Source of the DNA: JADKCL01 sp046050405
GTDB lineage: Bacteria; Bacteroidota; Bacteroidia; J057; JADKCL01
DNA: 13,047 bases
Assembly (NCBI GenBank): GCA_046050405.1
Contig: JBJOPY010000066.1
Coordinates: 1-13,047, forward strand
Reading direction: 5' to 3'
Program-made: the position numbers and the translations under genes
In this document: in pieces, positions 6,653-13,047 of the stretch
Position numbering within the stretch: position 1 is the first letter of the stretch
Layout: every line of letters starts with the position of its first letter
Notes under the pieces: generated by a model
What the model was told of the DNA's origin: nothing
Database searches by the model: none
What the model saw: the letters and a program-made list of their open reading frames with translations, nothing else

Positions 6653-9600
6653 TCAGCTTTTGATTTTTGGGATGGCCTTGATATCGAGCCGTTGACCGTA
6701 TCGGCCCACGATCTTGCGGATTTCCCCATAGATTTCGTGGTTGTCAGCGAAGTGCCCCTCGTTCCCGACGATGATGAGGAGGCGCCTGGCACGGCTGAAG
6801 GCGACGTTCACCCGGCGGTAGTCCTTCGCAAAGCCAATGTCCGTGTTCGGGCGGGCAGGACTGCCCTGCTGGGCATCCTCCCGCAACTGCGTATCGCTCC
6901 GGACGGTGGACACGATCATGATATTGCGCTCCATGCCCTGAAACTTATCCACGGTGCGGAGGCGGATCGGCACCCGCTTCCGGAACTCCTCCACGACCTC
7001 CCGAAGCTTCTCCACCTGCTTCCCGTAAAACGATATGATGCCGATCTCGCGGTCCTCCTCGCACTTGAAATGGCCGTCATACTCCCGCCACCCCGCTGAT
7101 CCCACCAGGCATTCCATCACCCTGCGCACCGCCTCCACCTCGCCGTCGTTGCTGTACCCGGGGTGATGCGCGATTTCCGGGCTGTTCACCTCCACCCAGA
7201 CCAGGTGGTCGTCCGGTGACAGGAGCTGGGCGTGCGACAGGCCGTGCCAGCGTGAGCCACGGAGTGAGAGGTCCGGGACATCCATCTCCGCTGTGATTCC
7301 ACACTCCAGGCCACCCTCCTCATGGTAAAAGGGATTGATCACCCGCATGATGTCCTCGTGCATCCTGTACTGGATCCTCAGGGTCACATGCAGGGAGGGA
7401 TCAATGCCCATGAAGAGCTTCTCAAACTGCGAGACCTTGAACGCATCGATCTCAGCCGCCAGTTTCTTCTCCCCGATTTCCACCAGCACCTCCTGGAGCT
7501 CCCTCTCATCCAACATGGGCGGCAATTGCCGATGGTCCCCGATGATGATCACGCGCTTCGCCAGGATCAGGGGCACCATGAGCTCGGGCGGGGTGGCCTT
7601 GCTGGCCTCATCCACGATCACATAGTCGAATCCCTCTTCCTCGTACCGATCCTTGAAGTCACGATTCCCGCATTCCAGGCAGGTGGCCGCCACCACGTTG
7701 ACATTGTCGAGGTAGATGCCCTTCATGAATGATTTGATGTCGGGCGTGGGCTTGGAGAGCAGCTCCCGCCACCGCTGCTGTGCCTGTGCAAACTTCTCCT
7801 GGTGCTGCACATCCCCCAGGATCCGCTTCATCCAGCGGGAGACGGCATTGTCGGCATTCTCCTGATGCTCAGGGCTGCCATGGGGTGCCTTGGCCCATGC
7901 CTCGATCACCTCCGCGAAATAGACCCTGCCCTCCGGCTCCACCTGCTTGCCGCTGCGCGCCGCGATGCGCAGCGGGCGGATGAGGTTCTGCTTGCTCAGC
8001 CGCTCCAGGGCATTGTCCACTGCCAGATGGCTCTGCGAGGAGATGAGGATGCGCCGGGAGGGATCCTCCTGCAGCACCTGCCACACGATTTCAGCGATCA
8101 CGGTCGTCTTTCCGGTGCCCGGAGGGCCCTGCACCAGCATCAGGTCCTCTGCATGCAGCGCCTTCCATACGGCTTCCCTTTGCATCTCATTCAGGCCCCG
8201 ATTGATCAGCGCATGCTTCAGCTGCCAGTCACGGTCGCTCTGCACGTCGATTCCCGGGGGGATGGGATGTGCCCGCCCTGGCTCGAAGATGAATTGCCCC
8301 AGCCGTCGATTGACCGGGAGCCCGCCTTCAGGATGAATCAGCAGGCGCATGGCCGCCTTGAGCCTGGCGATCTGGGCGAGATCCCCGATGAACATGGGCA
8401 ATAGCCACCCGAGCGGCGGCACCTCGGGCGCCTCCATCTCTTCCTCCAGGATCACCTCGGGATTCCCGCCCCGAAAACTCCGCAATCTGCCCAATTCCTG
8501 CCCGCCATGGTATTTGCCACCCTTGCCCTCGATCTCCTTGAGGTACTCGGCCTGCTCCGATTCCGAGAGGAACTTCATGGTGCATCCCCTCAGCCGGGGC
8601 CAGCACTCCTCCGCCCAAGCCATCCTGGCCTTCTGGTCCGGCTCCATGACGGTTTCGAACAGCCCCTCCGGCCTGTCCATGACGTAGTCCATCTCCTCGC
8701 CGCACACGGACTCCAGCGACCGTGTCACCGAATCAATGTGCTGCGCGGACGGCCTGCGGAGCAGCACGTCCACCTCCCCCTTCCCGGGGGTGGTGGTGAC
8801 ATCCTCCCCAAACTGCATTGCCAGGCGCTTCACTCCCCTGTCCAATGCCTCCTGCTGCGCTTTCGGGTTCTCCTGCAAGAATTGCAGTTCTGATCGCAGC
8901 CCCAGGTGCGCCACCGTCAGTTCCGCCTGCAGGGCTTGGATCCTTTCACAGACCTTGTCCGCCTCGGCCTGGGTGCGCGGATGCAGGCTCAGGTCCATGC
9001 CGTTGATGCGAATCCCGCCGATCTTCTCGATGCCCTTCCAGATCGGTTCCCACCATGCCTTCGGCTGGAGCTGGATGCGCAATCCCACCTGGTGCTCGAT
9101 CTGCAGCGCCTCCCATTCAGGAAACTGGAAGCGGGGATTGGCCAGCCGGAGTGCCTCGTAGTTCTTTCGGAGGGATGGCGAATCCGGGGCCTTCAGCCGC
9201 ACCTGGCCACCCTCCCGGACGACCCCATGGGTACCCACCCATTTCGGATCCGGCAATGGTTCGCCCTTTTCATTCTGGTCAGCCGACGGGAGGACCGGCA
9301 CATGGGCCACGAGCAGGACATGGACCAACCCCCAGGCCCATTCGTCGGGATTCGTCCAGCTCCGGCCCGCAGGCAAGGCGAAGGTCACCAGGCCATCCCC
9401 GGGGGCCGGGCGGATGTCCGCGCCATCGCGGGTGAGGGACTGCACGAGGAGCCGGGTGGCCACCTGGCGCCCCGGGGCTTCATTCAAGGGGTGGCAGAGG
9501 CGCAGTTCCACCAGGGGTGCCTCGCCCCTGGCCCAGATGGATTTGCCGGCCTCCGTGGCCGCAAGCCATTGGTGGTAGTCCGCCCAGGTGCCCCAGGTGT

Positions 9601-10543
9601 ATCGGCCTCCCTCGCGACTGACCGTCAGCCCCCTGGCACGGAGGCTGCTGTCCAACTCACGGAGCCGCCTCTCCCTGGATTCCGCCGTGCCATACCGGGG
9701 TTTGATTTTCAGATGCAGCAGCCATCGGGGAGCGGAAGGCGGCACCGTCCACTGGAGGCAGGCATCTTCCATGACCGCCTCCACGCCCGCCATCGTCTCC
9801 GGATCCCATTCCGGCTTGTCCACCCAGTGGAGGGATACCCTGCCAGGGGTCTCCTCCCTGTGCACCAGTCCGCTCAGCCCTGGCAGATCGTCCAGCGCCA
9901 TCATCCTGCCCTCCATCCAGCGCATCCAATCCAGCTCGAAGCGCATGACGAAGCCCTTTCCACGCATGTTCCGGTTGTCCTTCCAGACCACCGGCAGCAG
10001 GACCGTCTTGTCCTTGGTGACCTTCTCCAGGGCTTGGAGGTACTTGTTCCAATTCTCGATTTCGTCCTTGGCGGCCCTGTTCCCAAATTCGCGGGTGATT
10101 TTCAGGGACATGAGTTCCCCCAGCAGCCTCGGATAGTCTTGGGAGGAATCATAGCCGCGACTGTTCTCGGCGGGAAACTCCGGGATCAATTCTATCTCCA
10201 TCGAATGGCCGTCGGCATCCGGTTTCTTCGCATCGGGCGTGATCCCCAGGACGAAGAATCCCGAATTGCTGGGTACGATGGCAAACCGCAGGCATCCTCC
10301 CCCTTCCGGGAGATCCCAGTATGCGTTCCAGAGCGGCTCATCGGGCTTCTTCCGATTGGGGATCCGGCGGAAGGTCACGCGACACGGCCTGAACTGCAAG
10401 CGCTTTTCATACGATTTCCATGCGTCCGAGGTGTCCGCAGCCCTATCCAGCTGGTCCGCCGCCTTTCGGTGCACGATGAAGCGAATGGTGGGGGCATCTG
10501 GGTTTTGCGGGGGGCGGCGTGTGCGTTGGAAGAGATTATCCAT
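6653..10543 (-). CDS. Large superfamily 1 (UPF1-like) helicase
   Basis: This 1296-residue protein has a full SF1B/UPF1-like helicase in its last 510 residues: a Q-type motif NEMQREAV (785-792), Walker A GPPGTGKT (806-813), motif II DEAS (978-981), motif III GDHRQLPP (1002-1009), motif IV QYRMH (1058-1062), motif V VDKFQGME (1198-1205) and motif VI NVAFSRAR (1246-1253). The spacing between motifs I and II (about 165 residues) includes a helical insertion. The first 780 residues match no family I can name; 525-580 looks like a coiled coil. I see no kinase motifs. Such helicases unwind RNA or DNA 5' to 3' using ATP. The next gene, 7 bases downstream, encodes a PLD-like protein. A helicase of this class with a PLD nuclease is the combination known from Mokosh antiphage systems, so a defence role is a reasonable inference. 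Confidence 0.88.
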   Translation of the reverse strand: MDNLFQRTRRPPQNPDAPTIRFIVHRKAADQLDRAADTSDAWKSYEKRLQFRPCRVTFRRIPNRKKPDEPLWNAYWDLPEGGGCLRFAIVPSNSGFFVLGITPDAKKPDADGHSMEIELIPEFPAENSRGYDSSQDYPRLLGELMSLKITREFGNRAAKDEIENWNKYLQALEKVTKDKTVLLPVVWKDNRNMRGKGFVMRFELDWMRWMEGRMMALDDLPGLSGLVHREETPGRVSLHWVDKPEWDPETMAGVEAVMEDACLQWTVPPSAPRWLLHLKIKPRYGTAESRERRLRELDSSLRARGLTVSREGGRYTWGTWADYHQWLAATEAGKSIWARGEAPLVELRLCHPLNEAPGRQVATRLLVQSLTRDGADIRPAPGDGLVTFALPAGRSWTNPDEWAWGLVHVLLVAHVPVLPSADQNEKGEPLPDPKWVGTHGVVREGGQVRLKAPDSPSLRKNYEALRLANPRFQFPEWEALQIEHQVGLRIQLQPKAWWEPIWKGIEKIGGIRINGMDLSLHPRTQAEADKVCERIQALQAELTVAHLGLRSELQFLQENPKAQQEALDRGVKRLAMQFGEDVTTTPGKGEVDVLLRRPSAQHIDSVTRSLESVCGEEMDYVMDRPEGLFETVMEPDQKARMAWAEECWPRLRGCTMKFLSESEQAEYLKEIEGKGGKYHGGQELGRLRSFRGGNPEVILEEEMEAPEVPPLGWLLPMFIGDLAQIARLKAAMRLLIHPEGGLPVNRRLGQFIFEPGRAHPIPPGIDVQSDRDWQLKHALINRGLNEMQREAVWKALHAEDLMLVQGPPGTGKTTVIAEIVWQVLQEDPSRRILISSQSHLAVDNALERLSKQNLIRPLRIAARSGKQVEPEGRVYFAEVIEAWAKAPHGSPEHQENADNAVSRWMKRILGDVQHQEKFAQAQQRWRELLSKPTPDIKSFMKGIYLDNVNVVAATCLECGNRDFKDRYEEEGFDYVIVDEASKATPPELMVPLILAKRVIIIGDHRQLPPMLDERELQEVLVEIGEKKLAAEIDAFKVSQFEKLFMGIDPSLHVTLRIQYRMHEDIMRVINPFYHEEGGLECGITAEMDVPDLSLRGSRWHGLSHAQLLSPDDHLVWVEVNSPEIAHHPGYSNDGEVEAVRRVMECLVGSAGWREYDGHFKCEEDREIGIISFYGKQVEKLREVVEEFRKRVPIRLRTVDKFQGMERNIMIVSTVRSDTQLREDAQQGSPARPNTDIGFAKDYRRVNVAFSRARRLLIIVGNEGHFADNHEIYGEIRKIVGRYGQRLDIKAIPKIKS

Positions 10544-10577
10544 GGTGTCTCATTGATGAAGGATTGACAAGGGGATT

Positions 10578-10600
10578 CCGATGGCCTGGCAGGCCATCGG
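10578..10600. promoter_or_regulatory. Perfect 23-bp palindrome upstream of the helicase gene
   Basis: Arms CCGATGGCCTG (10578-10588) and CAGGCCATCGG (10590-10600) are exact complements around one central base. It lies 35-57 bases before the helicase start codon. With a 1-base centre it suits a dimeric repressor's operator better than an RNA hairpin, although a shortened hairpin is possible. No regulator gene is visible in the window. Confidence 0.45.
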
Positions 10601-10629
10601 CCTGGTCGGGCCCCTGCGTGCAGGATTCC

Positions 10630-10657
10630 GCACCGGCCCTCCTCCCGGAGGTGGTGC
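10630..10657. other. Stem-loop in the leader region of the helicase operon
   Basis: GCACC (10630-10634) pairs with GGTGC (10653-10657), and inside it CCTCC (10638-10642) pairs with GGAGG (10647-10651) around a TCCC loop. It is one of several structures in the 269-base gap 10544-10812, which otherwise has no gene and no clear Bacteroidota -7 element on the minus strand. Confidence 0.3.
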
Positions 10658-10731
10658 CAGGGGGAGACTGGTTCCGGTGAATCCGATCTAGGGTTCTCAT
10701 TTTTCGATGGATTGATATTCGTTCGGAAGTG

Positions 10732-10765
10732 CCCTCTCCCCGGGCCTTGCGGCCCGGGGAGAGGG
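10732..10765 (-). terminator. Perfect 15-bp hairpin between the CD-NTase unit and the helicase unit
   Basis: Arms CCCTCTCCCCGGGCC (10732-10746) and its exact complement (10751-10765) close a TTGC loop. It lies 48-81 bases past the stop of the membrane protein gene on the minus strand. A stem of this strength should halt or protect a transcript, but no T tract follows, so it could also be a dispersed palindromic repeat. A weaker hairpin, GCAGCC-CCTGC-GGCTGC, sits at 10794-10810, directly after the stop codon. Confidence 0.55.
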
Positions 10766-10812
10766 GGATGCGCGGGCGTGACCTGCATGCCCTGCAGCCC
10801 CTGCGGCTGCAT

Positions 10813-11643
10813 TTACCCTCCATGCCCCCGCATCGCATTCGTGGCATGCTCATATTCGAAGATTTGCAGTATCCGCGCGTTCAGGGTGAAGGGGTTGCTG
10901 GCAAACTGTATCCTCTCCCTCGGAATCGAGTCCAACCGCTCCATCCGGGGGCCATAGAACAGGGAGACCCGGTCGGGTGGCAGGGAGTCCAGGATCTGGC
11001 AGACCCTGGTGTCAGTCAGGTGTGCGAAGGAGGCGGGGGCGGGCTTTTCACGTGCGATGACCAGGAGGTCATGGCCGTCAGGGCCGGGGGTGTCCGTGGC
11101 GATGGCAGTGTCCACGTGGGCATAGCCATAGCCCTTCAGGAGCTGCCCGAGCCATGCGCCATCGCCCGCTTCTTCCGTGAGGATGAGGATCCGTTTCCCG
11201 CGCTTGAACTGCTGGACGCGGTCACGCTCACCGATCACGTCCAGGATGACCCGGGAATGCTTCTTGAGCAGCTTCTCGAAGCCCTCCTCCATGCCCCGCT
11301 GCACGAGTGCGGGGAGTCCCTGATCCAGTCTCTCCTGCACCAGCCTGTGGGCGTAGTCCCTGGCAAACCTCAGGATGCCGAACACGCTCACGCCGAGGAA
11401 GGCCAATCCAAACGCGATGGCGATCCAGATGCGCATGGACTGGCTGTCCGAGGCGGCCCGGAGCGCGTCGAAATCCGTTTTCAGCTGTTGCCTTTGCACA
11501 TTGAACTGTCCGTCCCGGATGCTGTGCTCTGCCTCCAGCGCGGTGATGCGACGCGAGAGTTCGCGGAGGACGGGGTCCATCTGCCCGCTTGCAGCTGTGC
11601 CGAGGCAGGACGTCAGGAGAAGGAGCAGTATTCTGGCTCTCAT
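10813..11643 (-). CDS. Membrane protein with periplasmic coiled coil and cytoplasmic Rossmann-like domain
   Basis: This 276-residue protein begins with a signal peptide or membrane anchor (MRARILLLLLTSCLGTAASG, 1-20), followed by a coiled coil (about 24-65), a clear transmembrane helix (about 72-92), a charged helix (95-145) and a C-terminal alpha/beta domain (about 150-262). The last domain has receiver- or TIR-like strands: KRILILTEEAG, YAHVDTAIA, GHDLLVIARE and VSLFYGP. If the first segment is cleaved, the coiled coil is periplasmic and the Rossmann-like domain cytoplasmic. It lies 15 bases after the CD-NTase gene, so it is a candidate partner or membrane effector of that enzyme. I do not recognise the exact family. 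No catalytic Glu of a NAD-cleaving TIR domain can be assigned with certainty, so a sensing or structural role is equally possible. Confidence 0.75.
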   Translation of the reverse strand: MRARILLLLLTSCLGTAASGQMDPVLRELSRRITALEAEHSIRDGQFNVQRQQLKTDFDALRAASDSQSMRIWIAIAFGLAFLGVSVFGILRFARDYAHRLVQERLDQGLPALVQRGMEEGFEKLLKKHSRVILDVIGERDRVQQFKRGKRILILTEEAGDGAWLGQLLKGYGYAHVDTAIATDTPGPDGHDLLVIAREKPAPASFAHLTDTRVCQILDSLPPDRVSLFYGPRMERLDSIPRERIQFASNPFTLNARILQIFEYEHATNAMRGHGG

Positions 11644-11658
11644 GGTCGGCGCGCTGTG

Positions 11659-12162
11659 CTATCGGTAGGTGGGATGACAGGGGAAAAAATCCGTGAGTCT
11701 CTTCGGTTGGGCCGCCACGGCATTGAGCATGTTGCGCATGGCATTCGCGATCTCTTCCTTTTGCGCGGGAAGGATCAGGTCGGAGACCACGTTGTTGCTA
11801 TTTCCGGGATCCACGAGCCGGGCCGTTCCCACATGGTCGCGAATGTACCGCAGCGTCATCTCCAGCTGAGGCCATAGGCCGCTGGGAGGCTTGTCCCCTG
11901 CATCCCGGAAGGCGCGGATCACCAGCAACTCCAGGATGAAGCCTTTCATCACCTTGCGTTGGTGGTGGAGCTTCCAGACCTTGAGCAGGCGGATGATGTT
12001 CCGGGCATTGTCATGGATGTCCTTGAAGGCATCGATCTGCCGCTTGATGTTGGTTTGAAAGTAGCGCTTCGCCTCGGAATCATAGAGGGAGAGGAAGCGG
12101 TCGGGCTCATAGCCATCGCGCTTGATTTCCCGTCCGGGCACGATGTCCATGCTGACAGTCAC
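11659..12162 (-). CDS. CD-NTase/OAS-like nucleotidyltransferase, C-terminal part (frameshifted)
   Basis: This reading frame (167 residues from a GTG) is the second half of a nucleotidyltransferase. It opens with VSMDIVPG, which supplies the third catalytic Asp (D6), and then has the helical OAS1-like C-terminal features NIIRLLKVWK (55-64), KGFILELL (73-80) and DPGNSNNVVSD (118-128). The GTG overlaps the TGA of the N-terminal frame (12159-12162), but this start is probably an accident of the frameshift, since it cuts through the catalytic domain. Adding one base to the G run at 12186-12189 joins both frames into one 291-residue protein with the sequence LGKPDGVTVSMD at the joint. It belongs to the same unit as the membrane protein gene 15 bases downstream. 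Confidence 0.78.
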   Translation of the reverse strand: MTVSMDIVPGREIKRDGYEPDRFLSLYDSEAKRYFQTNIKRQIDAFKDIHDNARNIIRLLKVWKLHHQRKVMKGFILELLVIRAFRDAGDKPPSGLWPQLEMTLRYIRDHVGTARLVDPGNSNNVVSDLILPAQKEEIANAMRNMLNAVAAQPKRLTDFFPCHPTYR

Positions 12163-12533
12163 GCCATCCGGCTTCCCGAGCTGATCCCCACCGAGACACG
12201 CTGGTCCCGGGGATGCTTGCGATGGGGATCATGGAATTCTGTCTGGAAGAAGCGGAAAATGTCCCTGGAAAGCTCCTCCAGGTTCGGGAAGGCATCGTAT
12301 TGGAAGGGGACGATCAGATCCACGTCGAACTTGAGATTGATCTCGGTGGATTTGGCAACCGACCCGGAGTATAGGATCGGCCCGGCCAGCTTCCCCTTGT
12401 ATTTCTGCTCCAGGGCCTTCTGTACGACATCCCGCTTCTCGCGGTAGTATGCCACCTGGTCAGAGACATGGCGCATGGCATAGGTTCCAAGGCAGCAATG
12501 CAGGTAGTCGGAGGGATTGGTAAATTGACACAT
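12159..12533 (-). CDS. CD-NTase/OAS-like nucleotidyltransferase, N-terminal part (frameshifted)
   Basis: The frame gives 124 residues from the ATG at 12533 (MCQFTNPSDYLHC). It contains the nucleotidyltransferase signature GSVAKSTEINLKFDVD: GS at 57-58, then the metal-binding pair Asp70 and Asp72, with the usual GS-x11-DxD spacing. It stops early after VGISSGSRMA, just before the third catalytic Asp, which lies in the next frame. A GTG at 12566 would lengthen it by 11 residues and overlap the upstream gene by 14 bases; I prefer the ATG. Intact enzymes of this class make cyclic or linear oligonucleotide signals that switch on effectors in CBASS defence. Membership in CBASS is inferred from the domain and neighbours. 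As read, neither half alone carries a complete active site. Confidence 0.78.
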   Translation of the reverse strand: MCQFTNPSDYLHCCLGTYAMRHVSDQVAYYREKRDVVQKALEQKYKGKLAGPILYSGSVAKSTEINLKFDVDLIVPFQYDAFPNLEELSRDIFRFFQTEFHDPHRKHPRDQRVSVGISSGSRMA

Positions 12534-12552
12534 GATACGCTCTATGAATTGT

Positions 12553-13047
12553 TTAATAATTTCCACGCAATAAGACCTTGCTCAGGCAGTGCAGTGAGCC
12601 GTTCCCGTATTTGGAATACTGCTCGAAGGAATTGTCCACGAAGACGCACCGGAACCCAAGGCCGGTGAGGAACCTCTCGACCTTGTCCTCCAGTGAGGGG
12701 CCACGCCCGGATGCCGTGGCGAAACGGGGATATCTGGGCAGGTACATCCGCTTGATCCCGTGAAACCACTCCACATGGGCGTTGCTGTAAGAATAGACCG
12801 TGGCCATGCCGTCATGGCTGATGGCCAGGCCCATCGGCAAGCGCTCCACCAGGAAGCGAGGCCCCGGGGCACGGGCATGGGACCTGGATATGCACGCCCC
12901 GATTTCGTCCAGGGCATCGGCAAACTGCTTCACCTCCGCCGACCAGCGGCCCTGGCCCTGTTCGTCTTCGTACTGCACGTCCTCCAGCATGACCTTCGCG
13001 AGGAGAAGCACCTCGTCTCCGCTGGCTGCCTGTCGCGATGACCAGGA
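12553..13047 (-). CDS. Probable pentein-fold guanidine-modifying protein, 3' part (truncated by window edge)
   Basis: The frame is open to the window edge, giving 164 visible C-terminal residues; the start lies outside. The end reads YSYSNAHVEWF, IKRMYLPRYP, VERFLTGLGF, CVFVDNSFE and then GNGSLHCLSKVLLRG. This order is like the last third of arginine/agmatine deiminases and amidinotransferases: an SY-N strand, a V-x-P-x-Y strand, a helix and the G-x-G-x-x-H-C loop that carries the catalytic Cys. Such enzymes act on guanidino groups of small molecules or peptides. The other catalytic residues would be in the missing part or are not identified, so activity cannot be claimed. It precedes the CD-NTase by 19 bases (ATG start), implying one operon. 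An alternative is an unrelated alpha/beta protein with a chance motif. Confidence 0.55.
   Translation of the reverse strand, partial: SWSSRQAASGDEVLLLAKVMLEDVQYEDEQGQGRWSAEVKQFADALDEIGACISRSHARAPGPRFLVERLPMGLAISHDGMATVYSYSNAHVEWFHGIKRMYLPRYPRFATASGRGPSLEDKVERFLTGLGFRCVFVDNSFEQYSKYGNGSLHCLSKVLLRGNY

Noticed and set aside
6646..6792. Upstream extension of the PLD-domain gene
   Set aside because: The extra 49 residues are Ser/Thr/Lys-rich and overlap the helicase gene's conserved end. The ATG at 6645 fits operon spacing.
8906..10567. Plus-strand open frame of 553 codons opposite the helicase gene
   Set aside because: Antisense shadow of the helicase N-terminal region; no motif, and low-complexity composition.
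12159..12192. Programmed -1 frameshifting in the CD-NTase gene
   Set aside because: The direction of shift fits, but I see no convincing slippery heptamer and no downstream structure. A G-run deletion is simpler.
1..13047. CRISPR array, tRNA, rRNA, IS elements or att sites
   Set aside because: No regularly spaced repeats, no cloverleaf or rRNA-like stretches, no transposase or integrase frames and no flanking direct repeats were seen.

Overview
This window most likely comes from a GC-rich member of the Bacteroidota. Three things point there: a type IX secretion (T9SS) C-terminal sorting domain in a decayed gene near the left end, a DUF3467 gene of the kind common in that phylum, and a close match to the Bacteroidota -7 promoter element (TAnnTTTG) in front of that gene. 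Every gene I can support lies on the minus strand, so transcription runs from high to low coordinates. Long plus-strand reading frames are GC-driven antisense shadows. I see no tRNA, rRNA, transposase or CRISPR array.

Layout in the direction of transcription. (A) 13047-10813: the 3' part of a probable pentein-fold (guanidine-modifying) protein cut by the window edge; an OAS-like/CD-NTase nucleotidyltransferase broken into two reading frames by what looks like a single-base deletion in a G run; and a membrane protein with a periplasmic coiled coil and a cytoplasmic Rossmann-like domain. A 269-bp structured gap follows. (B) 10543-4576: a 1296-residue superfamily 1 (UPF1-like) helicase and, 7 bp later, a 689-residue protein with a winged-helix-like N-terminal part and a PLD nuclease-like domain. 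A 235-bp gap follows. (C) 4340-2089: a protein that appears to fuse DUF1257 and DUF2997, overlapping by ATGA a Ycf46-like AAA+ ATPase. A 305-bp gap with a stem-loop and a promoter follows. (D) 1783-1457: a small DUF3467 protein. (E) about 1265-482: a T9SS-exported protein remnant with three in-frame stops and a frameshift. (F) 1-340: AT-rich DNA without a recognisable gene, ending at a 13-bp-arm hairpin.

Units A-C look like a co-directional defence or conflict island: a second-messenger synthase with a membrane partner (CBASS-like), a helicase/PLD-nuclease pair resembling the Mokosh combination but without a visible kinase, and an AAA+ ATPase with its DUF1257/DUF2997 partner. Whether these are one composite system or neighbouring modules cannot be decided from sequence alone. 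The modular reading is safer, because stem-loops and gaps separate the units. The most original elements are the pentein-CD-NTase-membrane protein cassette, the kinase-less helicase/PLD pair and the DUF1257-DUF2997 fusion.
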